From assembly GCA_947095585.1 (NCBI GenBank), contig OX352765.1, forward strand, positions 75,375,976 to 75,439,975: DNA of 64,000 nucleotides, read 5' to 3'. Position 1 is the stretch's first letter. Every line of letters begins with the position of its first letter. The position numbers and the translations under genes were made by a program. The DNA comes from Nephrocerus scutellatus (lineage: Eukaryota; Arthropoda; Insecta; Diptera; Pipunculidae). The notes beneath the pieces are model-generated. The model did no database searches, was not told where the DNA came from, and saw nothing but the letters and a program-made list of their open reading frames with translations. Below, piece by piece: positions 12,684-26,879 of the stretch.

Positions 12684-13625
12684 AAGGGTGATCAGATTGG
12701 AGGTACTTTTTCCAATAGGCTTTTTTTGACATGTCACGCGTGACTACTGTCAAACTAAATAAATAATTTTATTCAGTATTCATTGACATTTCATCATGGA
12801 AAGACTAACGCCACAACAGCGTTTACAAATCGTACAATTGTATGACAAAAATCGACGTTCTGTGAAAAGTGTTTATCGCGCGCTCAGGCCAACTTATGGT
12901 GTTCAGCGATGAGGCCCATTTTTTGCTTAATGGCTTCGTCAATAAGCAAAATTGCCGTAGTTGGGCTGAAGAGCAACCCGAAGCCATTCACGAACTGCCA
13001 TTACATCCATGGAAAACTACCATTTGGGCCGGCCTATGTGCTGGAGGAATCATCGGTCCATATTTCTTCAAAGACGAGGCTGGCGCCAATGTAACAGTGA
13101 ATGGCGAACGCTATCGCGCCATGATAAACGACTTTTTGATTCCGGAAATTGAAGCCCGTGATCTCCACGACATTTGGTTCCAACAAGACGGCGCTACATC
13201 CCATACAGCCCTTGGCACAATGGATCTACTGCGTCCTCGTCTCGGTGAGCAATTGATCTCTCGTTTCGGACCGGTGGTTTGGCCACCAAGATCGTGTGAT
13301 ATCACACCTTTGGACTTTTTTTTGTGGGGCTATGTAAAGTCTAAATGTTTTGTGGATAAACCAGCTACGATTGAGGAATTGGAAGCCAACATTACTCCAG
13401 TTATTCACGAGATACCGACCGAAGTCCTCGAGCGAGTCATTCAAAATTGGTGTTTACGGATGACCGAATTACGGTGCAGCTGCGGCCAACATTTGAAAGA
13501 GATTATCTACAAAAAATAAATGTCATGAATGGTTCTAAACAAAAATAATAAAGATTGCCCAACCAATTTGAATTTTTGTTGTTTTATTTCAATTTAAAAT
13601 CCGATACCTCTAAATGGATCACCCT
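12684..13625 (+). mobile_element. Mariner-family transposon, internally deleted
   Basis: The ends read AAGGGTGATCAGATTGGAGG and, inverted at the right, TAGGGTGATCCATTTAGAGG, each preceded by TA as expected for Tc1/mariner targets. It lies in the proposed leader intron of polyubiquitin 2 in the same orientation. Confidence 0.85.
12796..13519 (+). pseudogene. Mariner transposase with internal deletion
   Basis: The start at 12796 reads MERLTPQQRLQIVQLYDKN then SVKSVYRALRPTYG, the first helix-turn-helix. At about 12890 it jumps, in a different frame, straight to the catalytic domain, so well over 100 residues (rest of the DNA-binding region) are missing. The catalytic part (to 13519) is intact: VFSDEAHF with the first Asp, WFQQDGATSHTA with the second, and SCDITPLDFFLWGYVKSK with the third, 36 residues after the second. 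The C-terminus ends LKEIIYKK. It cannot make a full transposase. Confidence 0.88.
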
Positions 13626-16721
<3,096 letters not shown>

Positions 16722-16972
16722 ATTATCCAGTTTAAAAATTTCAGAATTATACAAACTTGTACTTTTATTTCGTGTTTCTGAATTTACAAGTTAAATCATA
16801 AATTTATTTCTATTACATATGAAGAAATAAATACAAATATCAAGTTAAAATTATTGAATCTTAGTTTTCATCTAGTCCGTCAACCGCTCAGTGAATTTGG
16901 ATTGGAATTTGATGAAAACCTCGTTCTCTCGAACGTTGGCAACTTCCCAATTTCGGGTTATAAGTAAACGTC
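16722..16972 (+). other. 3' UTR and flank of polyubiquitin 2
   Basis: AATAAA at 16826-16831. Homologous to 1980-2215 behind gene 1 with clear divergence. Confidence 0.75.
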
Positions 16973-17029
16973 CCCGTGCCCTGTTTTCTGCTGTCGGTTG
17001 CTGGTTGGCTGGTGGAATCTTGCGATCCA

Positions 17030-17480
17030 TCCACTTCATAAAGCCCGATTTTATTCAAACTTTATACACATGTGTATCTTCGGTGACAACACTCCATTAA
17101 AATTTGTTAGTGATCGTGCCTCGGCGTTGAGGGGCTCCCAAAAAATTTACTCGATTTTCTTCAGATTTTGTATCTCCATTTGTATCCATTTATATTTTTT
17201 TTTTTAAAATGATCCAATTTTCTAAAATTTTGTACACATGGGTATCTTCGACTTTTCTTTTGTCATGCCATGTGGCTAGGCCGAGGGGCTCCCATATATT
17301 TTTAAAAGCTTTTAGGCTAAAATACAGTATATCCCGGAATGGGTTAGGGGTAGACCCCTCCTCTGAAATTTCTTTTGGGAAAACCTTAAAAACCGCCATA
17401 TTGTTTAAATATAAGCTAACTTACGGCATATCCGAGAAACGCTATAGGAAAAATGTGGCTTCCAAATTGGAAACACAGCC
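17030..17480 (-). repeat. Satellite-like dispersed repeat (reverse orientation)
   Basis: Diverged units with a GTACACATGGGTATCTTCG-like core, GAGGGGCTCCCA and CGATTTTCTTCA words. The same family is at 47.8-48.5, 50.9-51.2 and 56.4-57.8 kb. Confidence 0.6.
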
Positions 17481-18700
17481 TTAAGATTTAGGACTAACCG
17501 CATATCAAACGAACTGCTTCATACAAAACCACGTTAGCAACATAAATATCTCAATTAGACGAAGAAAGTGGCGATGGATTGGTCCCTATTCACACCCTAC
17601 AGCAAAGGAACATTTCGTTGTCAAACATACAAGGCAATTTAATTTACTTCTTCAATCAGATAGGGGAGGGATCTAAAGGTGAAAAAACCTTTAGGGACAA
17701 CAATTTGTATTTTAATACAAACGCACCTTTAAATTTTTTTTATGAGCTGTCAATGTCAAAACGTAAAGTCAAGGTTCACGTTTTCACCATGGTTAAGAAT
17801 ATAAGCAAAAAAACAGCAATATAATTTTTATGGGCGTGGTTTAATTTTAACGGAAGGTGGATAAGTTTATATTTTTTATATATAATTGAGTTTTTCCATA
17901 CAAAAAGAGGTGATGATTTGATTTCCTCGCTAAATTTTAAGAGGTGTTTTTGAAAAGTATGGAAAATACTATGCGCGCAATGTATTTATATTTAGATAGG
18001 AGTTTTTCCTTTTAGTATGCGTTTTTGAGAATTGCATCATGCTAATGTATAGGTATATGGCAAAATACAAACCAGACAACCCTCCTCTGAAAGCCCTCAA
18101 CGAGCAGACCTTGAAATTCGCCATCTTGTTTTGGGAAACAACCCCTTTCTGAAGGAGTTTTCATTTTTTTTATGTAAGTTTACCCTAGGTTTATGTGGAA
18201 AATCTTGTAAAAATATTAGAAATAAAATAAATTGGACACATTAACCCCCAAATCTCCTTCAAACCCATTCGAAAAGTGTATGATGGCAGTTTCAAAGTCC
18301 GTTTTTTGACTACCAGTAAATGAATTATAAAATTCCATTCCGGGCTATACTGTATAAACGCATATTTTGTGAGTGTCTAAGTCCCAAATAGCATTCTTTA
18401 TATTCCGCGTGTGACGTGTGTCACATTTCGCATATGGCGCGTGTGATGGTTGGAAATGCCGCCATGTGAGCAGCTCAATTTTGATATCCCGCGTGTGGCG
18501 CATGTGATGCATGGAAAAAAACAACCAGTAAAAATTAAAATGTTTCTGTAAAATCTCTAATTGATTGTGCAAAGTTTGAATCGGGTAACATTAAAAAAAA
18601 TTTCTATATTTTTGACGTGACAACGTCTCACTACAAAGGGTACATGTTAAAAAAGTAAAATGTTCAATGTCCACTGTTATGTCCCATGTTAAGGTAACTA
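17481..18700. other. Intergenic stretch with repeat traces
   Basis: About 17895-18030 resembles, inverted, the 4962-5240 tandem repeat (AGGAGTTTTTCCTTTTA). About 18387-18520 contains two GTGTGGCGCATGTGATGCAT-like words with a relative at 42360-42430. No gene seen. Confidence 0.5.
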
Positions 18701-19035
18701 AGCAATTTCTCAAGCGATTCGCATGCAGTTCGGTATGTAGGACTAAGATGTGATTGTAAGACTTGTTCCTATGGAAATTCTGGAATATGATCATTATGGT
18801 CTGGAATTTCTGGAACAAAGCAATTTCTCAAACGATTCGTATGAACTTCGGTATGTAGGTCTAAGATGCGACTATAAGACTTGTTCCTATGGAAATTCTG
18901 GAATATGGTTCTTATGGTCTGGAATTTTGGAAAAAAAAGCAATATCTCAAGCGATTCGCATGAAACGTGGTATCTAGGACTAAGATGCGTTTAAAAGACT
19001 TGTTCCTATGGAAATTCTGGAAGATATGCCCATTA
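18701..19035. repeat. Tandem repeat, about 2.8 units of 118-119 bp
   Basis: AGCAATTTCTCAAGCGATTC-type starts are at 18701, 18819 and 18938; each unit contains GACTTGTTCCTATGGAAATT and CTGGAA. No open frame is kept across units. Confidence 0.85.
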
Positions 19036-19049
19036 CCATATGTCCTGAG

Positions 19050-19260
19050 TCAGAAAAAGGGAAAATAAAAAAATCTCTGGCTGTCTGTCTTTTTGTATGT
19101 CTGTATATGTCCCCTCTACAGCCCAGACGGCTGAACTTATCGGAATGAAAACTCATATTTAAGCTTTTTACATAAATTGTGAGGGGCCAGATGATTTTGA
19201 CGGAAATCTGACAGCCGGAAGCGACAGTTGTATTGAGTTTATTAAGTGCAAAAGAATAAA
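19050..19260. repeat. Dispersed repeat, partner at 42018-42215
   Basis: CAGCCCAGACGGCTGAACTT, AAACTCATATTTAAGCTTTT and a CAGCCGGAAG word are shared in order with 42018-42215. A TGTCTGTCT microsatellite precedes it. Superfamily not recognised. Confidence 0.6.
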
Positions 19261-19651
19261 ATAAAAATTTAAAATACATTTACTGAAGATTCCGGCCCCG
19301 ACCGTAAAAGAAAGTCGTGTTGTGCCCACACTTCCATTTTTTAATTTTATTTCGTTGTTTTTTAGAGCTTGATTGCACGATCATGGGAATGAAAGTCATG
19401 TCCAGCGAAAAAGGTTTTTATTGAGCTGGAAAGAGAAAGCTTGATTCCACCTAGAATCCACCGAAAGTCCACTACGAAAGATGACTTTCGGCGCAAGCGG
19501 GAAGGTTCTATACAGCAAAACAACAAAAAATTGACAAACATACACACAAACACCCACAAATGCTTCGCTAAGTGTAGCATGAGCATGACTTTCATTCCCA
19601 TGCCAGTGTAGCCACGCTCTTACAGTGTTATGATCCTGAAATTCGTATGTT

Positions 19652-19873
19652 AGCTGTATTTTATTGAATTCGAATTGGGAATTACAACAACAATTGCACT
19701 GACGAATTCCTTCTTTTGATTTTGAAAACCTGCTGTTTGACAGATTTTGACATTCGGATTCGAATTGGGAATTACAACAACGATTGCACTGTCGAATTCC
19801 TTCTTTGGAATTTGAAAACCTGCTGTTTGGCTGGTTTTGACAATCGGATTCGGATTCCAAATAAAATACAGCT
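19652..19873. mobile_element. AGCTGTATTTTATT family miniature element (copy 2, duplicated core)
   Basis: Inverted ends AGCTGTATTTTATTGAATTC and its partner; the core (ATTGCACTG.CGAATTCC, CCTGCTGTTTG, GGGAATTACAACAACAATTG) is present twice in tandem, unlike copy 1. Confidence 0.8.
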
Positions 19874-19978
19874 ATAGTTGACACTATACGTTACTATTAT
19901 GGTAACTAAATATGAAGCGTACGTTTTTGACTCAACATTCTTTAGATATCCTGTAAAACCGCATCTACTGTAGTTACT

Positions 19979-21147
19979 GGGTCTATTCTTTTATTCAACC
20001 CGAGCGAGCAGTGTACGTCAAAAATTTACACTGTGTTCTTTTATTCACCCGGGGTAATTTTACTCTGTACTTTGTGTTTTTTATTGTGAACCGAGCACGA
20101 CACGGTGTATACACAGTTTCCTATTTTTTACTCTGAAGTGAATATCAGTGTAAGGCAGAGTAAAAATCTAGTAGCCCTGAAAAGTTTGCTGTCACATAAA
20201 AATAACGGACAAATGGATAATTCTCGTAAATCAGACAGTAAGTTTAATTTATAAAAAATACACATAAAAAATTTATAAAATAAAATACATTATTTATATT
20301 TTAATATATTTTTCTCTGTTATATTTTACTAATCATTTTTATATTTTAGCTTTCCATTGGACTCATGATCAAACAATGAGCCTTATAAGTTTGATTAAAG
20401 ACAATTATGACCAATTAGCAACAGTTGTGAAGAAAACCATTTTTCAAAAAGTTTGTGAAGAATTTAATAAAGATTCCAGTTTGAACCTAACGTGGGATCA
20501 AATTGAAAACAAATGGAAGAGCTTAGTACGTCAGTACAAAAAAACAAAAGAACACAATGAAACAACAGGAAACAATAGGAAGTTTTGGAATTTTTACGAT
20601 GCTATTGATGAAATAGTTAAAGAATCACCCGAAATAACAGCTGTAGCAACATTTTCGGAAACAAGTTTTAACATTGAAACGCCGAACATGCAAACTTTTG
20701 GAGTGGTTAATAGTTTAGAAAGCTACCAAACTAATGTTAACAAAAAGTCTGCTTTAAAACGCAAACGGGGAAGAGAGTTCCACGAAGAAACTAAGAACTA
20801 TAGAAATTCCAAATTAAAGTTGATGGAGAGATACACTATTGCAATTGAAAAAATTGCCGAAGTTTTCAAGGCCAACAACACATAGATATACAAACATATT
20901 CCAATTCTTTTTACAAATTAAATTTTTATTTCAAATATTTTGTTTATATTCAGATATGAGGATAGGATATCACGAATTAAAATCGGTTTCTCAAATGTTT
21001 ACTCGGTTTTACTCGGTTCTGTTTTTTATTCAACCCGAGCGAGTAAAGTTACCCAGTGTACACACCGAACATTTTTACACCGTGCAACACTCGCTCGGTG
21101 TACTCCGGGTAACTTTACTCGCTCGGGTTGAATAAAAGAATAGACCC
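19979..21147 (+). mobile_element. Terminal-inverted-repeat transposon carrying only a Myb/SANT-like gene
   Basis: 1169 bp with perfect 30-bp inverted ends (19979-20008 and 21118-21147, beginning GGGTCTATTCTTTTATTCAA) and ACT duplicated at 19976-19978 and 21148-21150. The end motif TTTTATTCAACCCGAGCGAG recurs inside the right end (21024-21043), forming a hairpin with the terminal copy, and a decayed copy is at about 20037-20060. One spliced gene (20213-20885) is inside; no transposase. Confidence 0.85.
20213..20885 (+). CDS. Transposon-encoded Myb/SANT-like (trihelix) DNA-binding protein
   Basis: Two exons, 20213-20237 and 20350-20885, with a GTAAGT...ATTTTAG intron, giving 186 residues. Splicing is needed to add the N-terminal MDNSRKSDTFHWTHDQTMSL, whose Trp-Thr-x-x-x-Thr motif starts the first helix. 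A second helix has WDQIENKWKSLVRQYKKTK and a third FWNFYDAIDEIV: three aromatic-spaced helices, as in Myb/SANT or trihelix proteins. The middle is Ser/Thr-rich; the C-terminus is basic (KSALKRKRGREFHEETKNYR, a likely nuclear signal) then helical. The frame is unbroken, so the protein could still be made. By analogy with Harbinger Myb-like proteins it may bind the element's own end repeats. A host origin is possible but less likely given the surrounding inverted repeats. Confidence 0.75.
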
Positions 21148-21150
21148 ACT

Positions 21151-21765
21151 GACTTTGTTTTTTTGCCATCTTAGGATCATTATTTATAGGCAGATTGAAT
21201 TATTCAAAAGAAGAAAGTTAATGGTATTGAATCCCTACATGCAAAGTTTACATTAAAATCAACACCCAAAATATGTGGTTATTTATGATATTCTGTAGCT
21301 GCAAGTGTGATATAAAAACAGAATAATGTCGTCAAGTTTTTGATTAACAGATATATAATAAAATATATAATATACAGAGTTTTATAAATAGCTACGAAAA
21401 TAATTTTTCCCATCTATATTTTTGTGTTGTTTAAATATTCTTGTAGTGTTATGTGCCAATACGTTAATAAGCGCAAGCATTAACACTCCCAAAGATTCCC
21501 AAAAGTCTACCAAAATACAACAAGAAGACCCCCCAAAGACCTACAAAAGAATCTTAAAAAACCCTAAAAAACCCCCAAAAGAACCTCAACACATGTGTAT
21601 TATTATTATATTTTCTAACTTCCCATTGAGCTAGAGACTTGAAACTAAAAACATAGCTAAGAACTGGATGAACATTGACAAATCACAAAAAAAAGACAAA
21701 AAATCGAAACAAAAAAAAAATACAACGCGAGTTTGCAATTTGCTTCAGATCAAAGCCATGATAGC
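21151..21765. other. Intergenic stretch, nothing assigned
   Basis: The open frame at 21422-21634 is Lys/Pro-rich low complexity and is not a credible gene. Confidence 0.45.
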
Positions 21766-22070
21766 AGGTAGAGGATGGTTATAGGCTATAGAGCACCCCC
21801 TTTTCACTCCCAGGGGTGTGTACTGTAAAATGTTAATATCAGCCACATTTACAAACCAGTTTTAATGAAATTTTCAATGTGTATTTTTGGTAAGTTAAGG
21901 TTGGTTATAGGCATTTTTACACCCCCACTTACACTGTTGTAAGTATGAAAGGGGAAATATAAAATTTTAACATAAGACACATTTATAAACCAATTTTATA
22001 AAAAAAATGTATGTAAATTATTGTCAGGTTGGTGAAGGTTATAGGCTATAGTACACCAACAATCTCGGGG
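21766..22070. repeat. Degenerate tandem repeat, unit about 130 bp
   Basis: GGTTATAGGC words at 21779, 21903 and 22042, each followed by an ACACC or GCACCCCC block; the first two units also share CACATTTA.AAACCA and TTTTAA. Confidence 0.6.
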
Positions 22071-22281
22071 ATTATGGTTATGGGCAGCTAAGCGACCGGG
22101 AGCAGCTGGTTATTTATAAAATAATAATAACATTAATTATTTAATATTTGAAAAAATTATTAAATTAAAATAATACATGTAATAATAAGCGTAGAATATT
22201 TTTTTGCCTAAGAAGGAGTGCACTCGGTCAAAAAAGGGAAATAGTCGAACAAAAGTCGCATAAGCGGAAAATTTCCGTTCA

Positions 22282-22441
22282 GGGCCACGATTCTGTGTCG
22301 GTGATTATGATAAATGATAAAATTTCTATGATAAAGAAATGTCAAATTTAGAGAAAAAACTAAAATATGTTATAACAGACATTTTGTTGATTAGAAACAA
22401 GTTTTTTCATTATCATTATCACCGACACCGAATCCTGGCCC
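22282..22441. mobile_element. 160-bp palindromic miniature element
   Basis: Ends GGGCCACGATTCTGTGTCGG and, inverted, GGGCCAGGATTCGGTGTCGG continue for about 32 bp. No coding sequence; no clear target duplication. Confidence 0.75.
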
Positions 22442-22629
22442 AAGTCTCGAACATTGCGGCATAAAGGGTAAACTTTGCTTATTTAATGGCAATAAGCATG
22501 CAAATATATTGCATAACGATCAATGACAGCCGACACTTGAATAATTTCTTGATAATGAAATGATTTCAAGTTCGAAAATCTGCTCGGTCTACAGATTTAG
22601 CCCAGCTAAAGTTTTGGCGCGGCTATTTT

Positions 22630-22776
22630 AGTTGTATTTTATTTGGAATCCGAATAGGAACTCGAATGTCAAAACCAGCCAAAACCAGCCAAATAGCTGG
22701 TTTTCAAAATCCAAAGAAGGAATTCGACAGTGCAATTGTTGTTGTACTTCCTTATTTCTCGGCAATTAAAATACGG
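22630..22776. mobile_element. AGCTGTATTTTATT family miniature element (copy 3)
   Basis: Shares AATGTCAAAACCAGCC, AAAGAAGGAATTCGACAGTG and CAATTGTTGTTGTA with copy 1. The right end is eroded (TAAAATACGG). CCAGCCAAAA is duplicated. Confidence 0.75.
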
Positions 22777-23162
22777 ATTTGAGTTTTTGACGAAATTTTC
22801 ACTATAAAAGGTTTGTTCTATGCATAAAGATAAATATCGTTTTTATTTCTTTTTAGAAATATGTGTCGGAGCTAAGATTTTTCTCGGCAAATAGAACTTT
22901 AAGCGTGAATCGTTTTTTCTGATTGTTTTGATACATGTGTTGTTGTAGTTGATAAAAAGAGAATTAAATTTCCCAATCTATGTATATAGATCTCTTAAAG
23001 GCCATCTCCGATCAAAAAATGGACTTTCATCGATTTTTTATGTCGAATTCTGTTTTTTTTATTTAAATCTAGATGCGGTTGTTCTAATAGAACACCAAAA
23101 CATTTGATCTAATTTTGTAGTAGGGTTGGTAAACATAATGTCCAATTATATTCAAAACTTAC

Positions 23163-23319
23163 TTCATCTTATTTTTTACTACATCCCTCGCAAAGTTCTG
23201 AACCTGTTTCTTGCCATCCCTTTTAAATAAATCTTGAAATTTTAACAATTCTTCATCATCGGAAGACGAATCGTACAAATTATAGTTTGAAGAAGAAGAC
23301 GACGACGAATATTTTTTTA
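23163..23319 (-). other. Possible isolated coding exon (Ser/Asp/Glu-rich)
   Basis: On the minus strand about 52 codons read a poly-Ser run, NYNLYDSSSDDEELLKFQDL, then FKRDGKKQVQNFARDVVKNK and end at a GTAAGT donor (23162-23157). The composition is protein-like rather than random. No ATG lies in this frame and no downstream partner exon was found, so it may be the N-terminal remnant of a DNA transposase. Function unknown. Confidence 0.3.
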
Positions 23320-23629
23320 AAACTTTTGTTTATAATTTTAAGACACAGTTTTACACCTTCACACTAAAAAATAGCCCCACAATAGTCACAATACAACATT
23401 CAATTCACGTATGACTCCAACCAAAATGGTGTATTTAGAATTTTAGCTGGCATTTATAATAATAAAAAGTTGACATTTCTACGTATTAGTGCATTTGTCA
23501 GAAAAATGGGGGTAAATCTTTAAAAATACGAATACTGAATTTTTTGGGGTAAATAACACACAAAACCTTGATCAGGGTAGGGATGTTGTATTTTCGAAAA
23601 TTGAACAGATAGTCGAACATTAGTATGCT

Positions 23630-23767
23630 AGCTGTATTTTATTTGGAGTCCGAATCCGAATTCGAATGTCAAAACCAGCCAAACAGCAGGTTTTCAAATC
23701 CCAAAGAAGGAATTCGACAGGGCAATTGTTGTTGTAATTCCTTATTCCTCGGCAATAAAATACGGCT
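23630..23767. mobile_element. AGCTGTATTTTATT family miniature element (copy 4)
   Basis: Carries AGCTGTATTTTATTTGGAGT, the common core and a right end AATAAAATACGGCT. Confidence 0.75.
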
Positions 23768-23794
23768 ATTATCGCGAGTCGATAATCTTACATC

Positions 23795-23838
23795 AGCTGT
23801 ATTTTATTTGAATTCGAATTGGGAATTCAAATCATTGC
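23795..23838. mobile_element. AGCTGTATTTTATT family end fragment (copy 5)
   Basis: Only the left end (AGCTGTATTTTATTTGAATT) and about 20 bp more remain. Confidence 0.6.
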
Positions 23839-24133
23839 ATAGTTATTATTCAAAATATAGTCGTTTTACCTTAATATTTTTTGGTCACAAATAAAACGTC
23901 AAAATAAAATTTATGTTGTTTGATTTTCGAAAAAGTTGCCACTTTGGTAATTCAATCGCATTCGATAATATTAAAACATGCCAACTTTTAATATTTTCGA
24001 ATCGACTATCGAAAGTATATATATATATGGATGGTATAACATTGCAGCCTCTGCGCCATTTTTTCAGATAAAACTATTTGGTTTAATAGAACATCAAATA
24101 AGGTAAACGAACAAATTGACAATCCAAATATAT

Positions 24134-24211
24134 GGAATCCGAATAAGGAATTCGAATGTCAAAACCAGCCAAACCAGCAAAACAGTAGGTTTTCCAAAGA
24201 AGGAATTTGAA
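24134..24211. mobile_element. AGCTGTATTTTATT family core fragment (copy 6)
   Basis: Core words GGAATCCGAATAAGGAATTC, AATGTCAAAACCAGCC and TTCCAAAGAAGGAATT; both ends are lost. It stops about 150 bp before the NHP2 start codon and so lies in or next to that gene's promoter. Confidence 0.65.
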
Positions 24212-24362
24212 GTAAGCTGTCAACGACACAACATTTTATAGCGATACCTACATCGACAACAGCACGTGTTTTTGTTTGATTTATATAGTGCTGCGAGTTC
24301 TTAACTTTTTTTTCACTAAATTTTAAAATAAAGAACATAGCTTTAAATTAAATAATTGAAAT

Positions 24363-24901
24363 ATGGGAAAAATCAAGACTGAACCTGTCGAACCAAATGA
24401 AAGTTCAGCCAATTTAAACGCTAGTGTGAAAGAAGAAGACACCTACGATGATAAATTGAAATACGTTAATGTTATTTCGCAGCCTATGGCTCCCAAAAAA
24501 ACGTCGAAGAAATGCTATAAACTTATCAAAAAAGCAGCAAAACAAAAGACCTATCTTCGTAATGGTCTAAAGGATGTCCAGATAAGACTACGTAAAGGAG
24601 AAACTGGGTATGTAACATCTCCCCCCAAAACCATTTGTATTATTATTTATCCTTTGGCATTCGTTGCAGCATTGTGATCTTTGCTGGCGATGTCACTCCA
24701 ATTGAAATAATGTGTCATCTTCCTGCTGTGTGTGAGGAAAAAGGAATCCCATATGTGTACACGCCTAGCCGTGCTGAATTAGGTGCAGCCATGGGTGTCA
24801 AGCGTGGCACAGTTGCCCTACTCATTCGAGAGCATTCCGAATACAAAGATCTGTTTGATGAACTGAAAAATGATATTGCCGGTATACCGGTTCCATTTTA
24901 A
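24363..24901 (+). CDS. NHP2: NHP2, H/ACA snoRNP protein (L7Ae family)
   Basis: One of the four core proteins of H/ACA ribonucleoproteins, which guide pseudouridylation of rRNA and snRNA in the nucleolus and Cajal bodies. Exons 24363-24607 and 24670-24901 with a 62-bp intron (GTATGT...GTTGCAG) splitting a Gly codon; 158 residues, the usual size for a fly NHP2. Residues 1-40 are acidic and variable ([14 protein letters not shown]). The L7Ae fold follows: [31 protein letters not shown], then [20 protein letters not shown] and [20 protein letters not shown], with a [15 protein letters not shown]-contact strand near the end. It is unbroken and stands alone. AATAAA at 24941-24946 is the likely poly(A) signal. 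Confidence 0.95.
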
Positions 24902-24959
24902 TAATTTAAAACAATTATAACGCTAGCCATAAGTCCAATTAATAAATATAAAGTACTTT

Positions 24960-26870
24960 GTAAAAAAGTTTTATATATAAAAAATGTAACGGAAGTTTAA
25001 TCAATGGGAGAATAGCGGAAATACCCGGCTTTTCCCGACTGTCCTATCTCACTGACCCACATCCAACTGACCAACCAGAGGGCTTAGGGTCAGTGGGCAC
25101 CCTACACCCACTGATCTCCATCCGCCAATCGACAACCACTCAAAAAACTCGAATCGACAATAATATCGGCAAAAAACACAAACGTACTTTTAACTTTATA
25201 CAGTAAGAAAAATATACGTACAATTAAATGGTTTTTGTTTGGCGGAAATATGGTTACTTGCACACATTAGTGAAGCATCCTTAAAAAAATTAACTGATAC
25301 GATCAACAGTGTGGATTTATATAAAGAGCAAACAAACATACTGAAAATACATACTGAAAGTACGTTTTCCGACTGCCCAATCCCAATGAACCCCACCCAT
25401 CCAACTGGCCACCCGCCTACTGATCCCCTTCACCATTCGACTATACAACTATCTATGTATTTAATATATTATTACTTGTCCATGTAACATAAACCAGCAA
25501 ACAGTTTTATTAGATCCATTGATCATGTAATAACGACGTTTTTTTTTATATAAATTGAATAAATAAATGAACTATAGACTAATAAGTTATAGTATGGTTG
25601 CAAGGTAATAAGCGCGATGGCTTAGTTGTTGCATGCTGATGAATTTCTGTATAATCTTTTCTCTGGTTATATTCATTGTATCATCTTAGCATAAGCCTGT
25701 TACATTTCTTACATGAATACACATCTTACCGTTCCACGATAATGGAAGTGGACATATCACCTGTTCCTGTAGAAATAATATTTGGGGATGTACTCATTCC
25801 CCTAAACTTCTCCCTTCCTAACCAAAATCATTACCTTATAAATAAATAAAAACATCCAAACGTGGTGATTTTCGTAACAGTGGTTATTTCTATATTTTTG
25901 TGTACATATACTTATATTTTATAAATAGTCGTTAATTTTTGATGTTCTCATTTCGTAAAATTATCATCGCTAAGCATTTACAAAATTTAATTCGTATGCT
26001 TTAAATTAACTTTGTAATTTTTGCTTGTCTGCTCTGAAACTTGATAATTTGAAGTTAGTTCATCTTTATCTTCGTATAAACTACAAATCTTGGAATATTA
26101 AAAAAAAAATCGGAACATATGGCTGCATCGAGAGGGTTAAAAAATACTGAGTCCCGTCAAACGCAATTAGCATTTCCAGCAATGTTTCTAAAAATAACGC
26201 ATTTTTACATGACGATAGATGATAATGGCTGGTTGGCGATTTTGTTTGTTAAAGCTTAGTTTAAAAATCGTTAAATAACTGTCACATAGTCATTGTTCTT
26301 TTTTATCATCATTTTACTTAGTTGTAAGTAACTTTTTTAAATCTTTGAAATATACGGGTACAATCCATGCAAGTATATAGGAATAACGCATGAAAGAAAT
26401 ATTTGTTGTCTTACATAGTGCTTTGCCAGGTACAATTAAGTACTTATCTATAGGAGACAAAGGAAACATGTCATTTAGATTCCAAACTAAAATAAAACAT
26501 TTTTTAAATGGCACCCTCCTTTTCACCTAATTTTTTCCGAACCCTTCGGTCAATACTCATCTAAGGTCATATACTTAGAAACAGGCCATACCAACTACTC
26601 TATATCATCTTGCAAGAACCATAGGAGGACGAAGAACAACATGGTTAGCAAATCTGAGAGAAACGCTCGATCTCTCAAGACCGAAGATACTAAGAGGAGT
26701 AACTATTAAACAAACGTTAAAAACGATGGTTTTAAACCTCCGACACGGAGAGTAACATTAAGAAGAAAATAGGATGGTCATCAAGTTTTAATTCAAAAGA
26801 ACAATCTGACGATTATATTGCTCAAGTATAGCAGCGAGCAAGTGCGATAGCAGAAGCGTTTACAGAATCA
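24960..26870. other. Intergenic stretch downstream of NHP2
   Basis: Mostly AT-rich with Pro/Thr-type CCCAC words at 25050-25130 and 25385-25430. An open frame at 25239-25487 begins plausibly (AEIWLLAHISEASLKKLTDT) but turns into low complexity; I do not call it a gene. From 26560 to 26800 the text resembles the coding-strand style of the LINE that follows, without a clear motif. Confidence 0.4.
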
Positions 26871-26879
26871 CCAAAGAGC

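Noticed and set aside
18701..19035. Direct repeats considered as a CRISPR array
   Set aside because: Whole 118-bp units repeat with no unique spacers, and the genome is eukaryotic.
25239..25487. 82-codon + frame downstream of NHP2
   Set aside because: The first 40 residues look plausible, but the rest is Pro/His/Thr low complexity and no splice partner or homologue is recognised.
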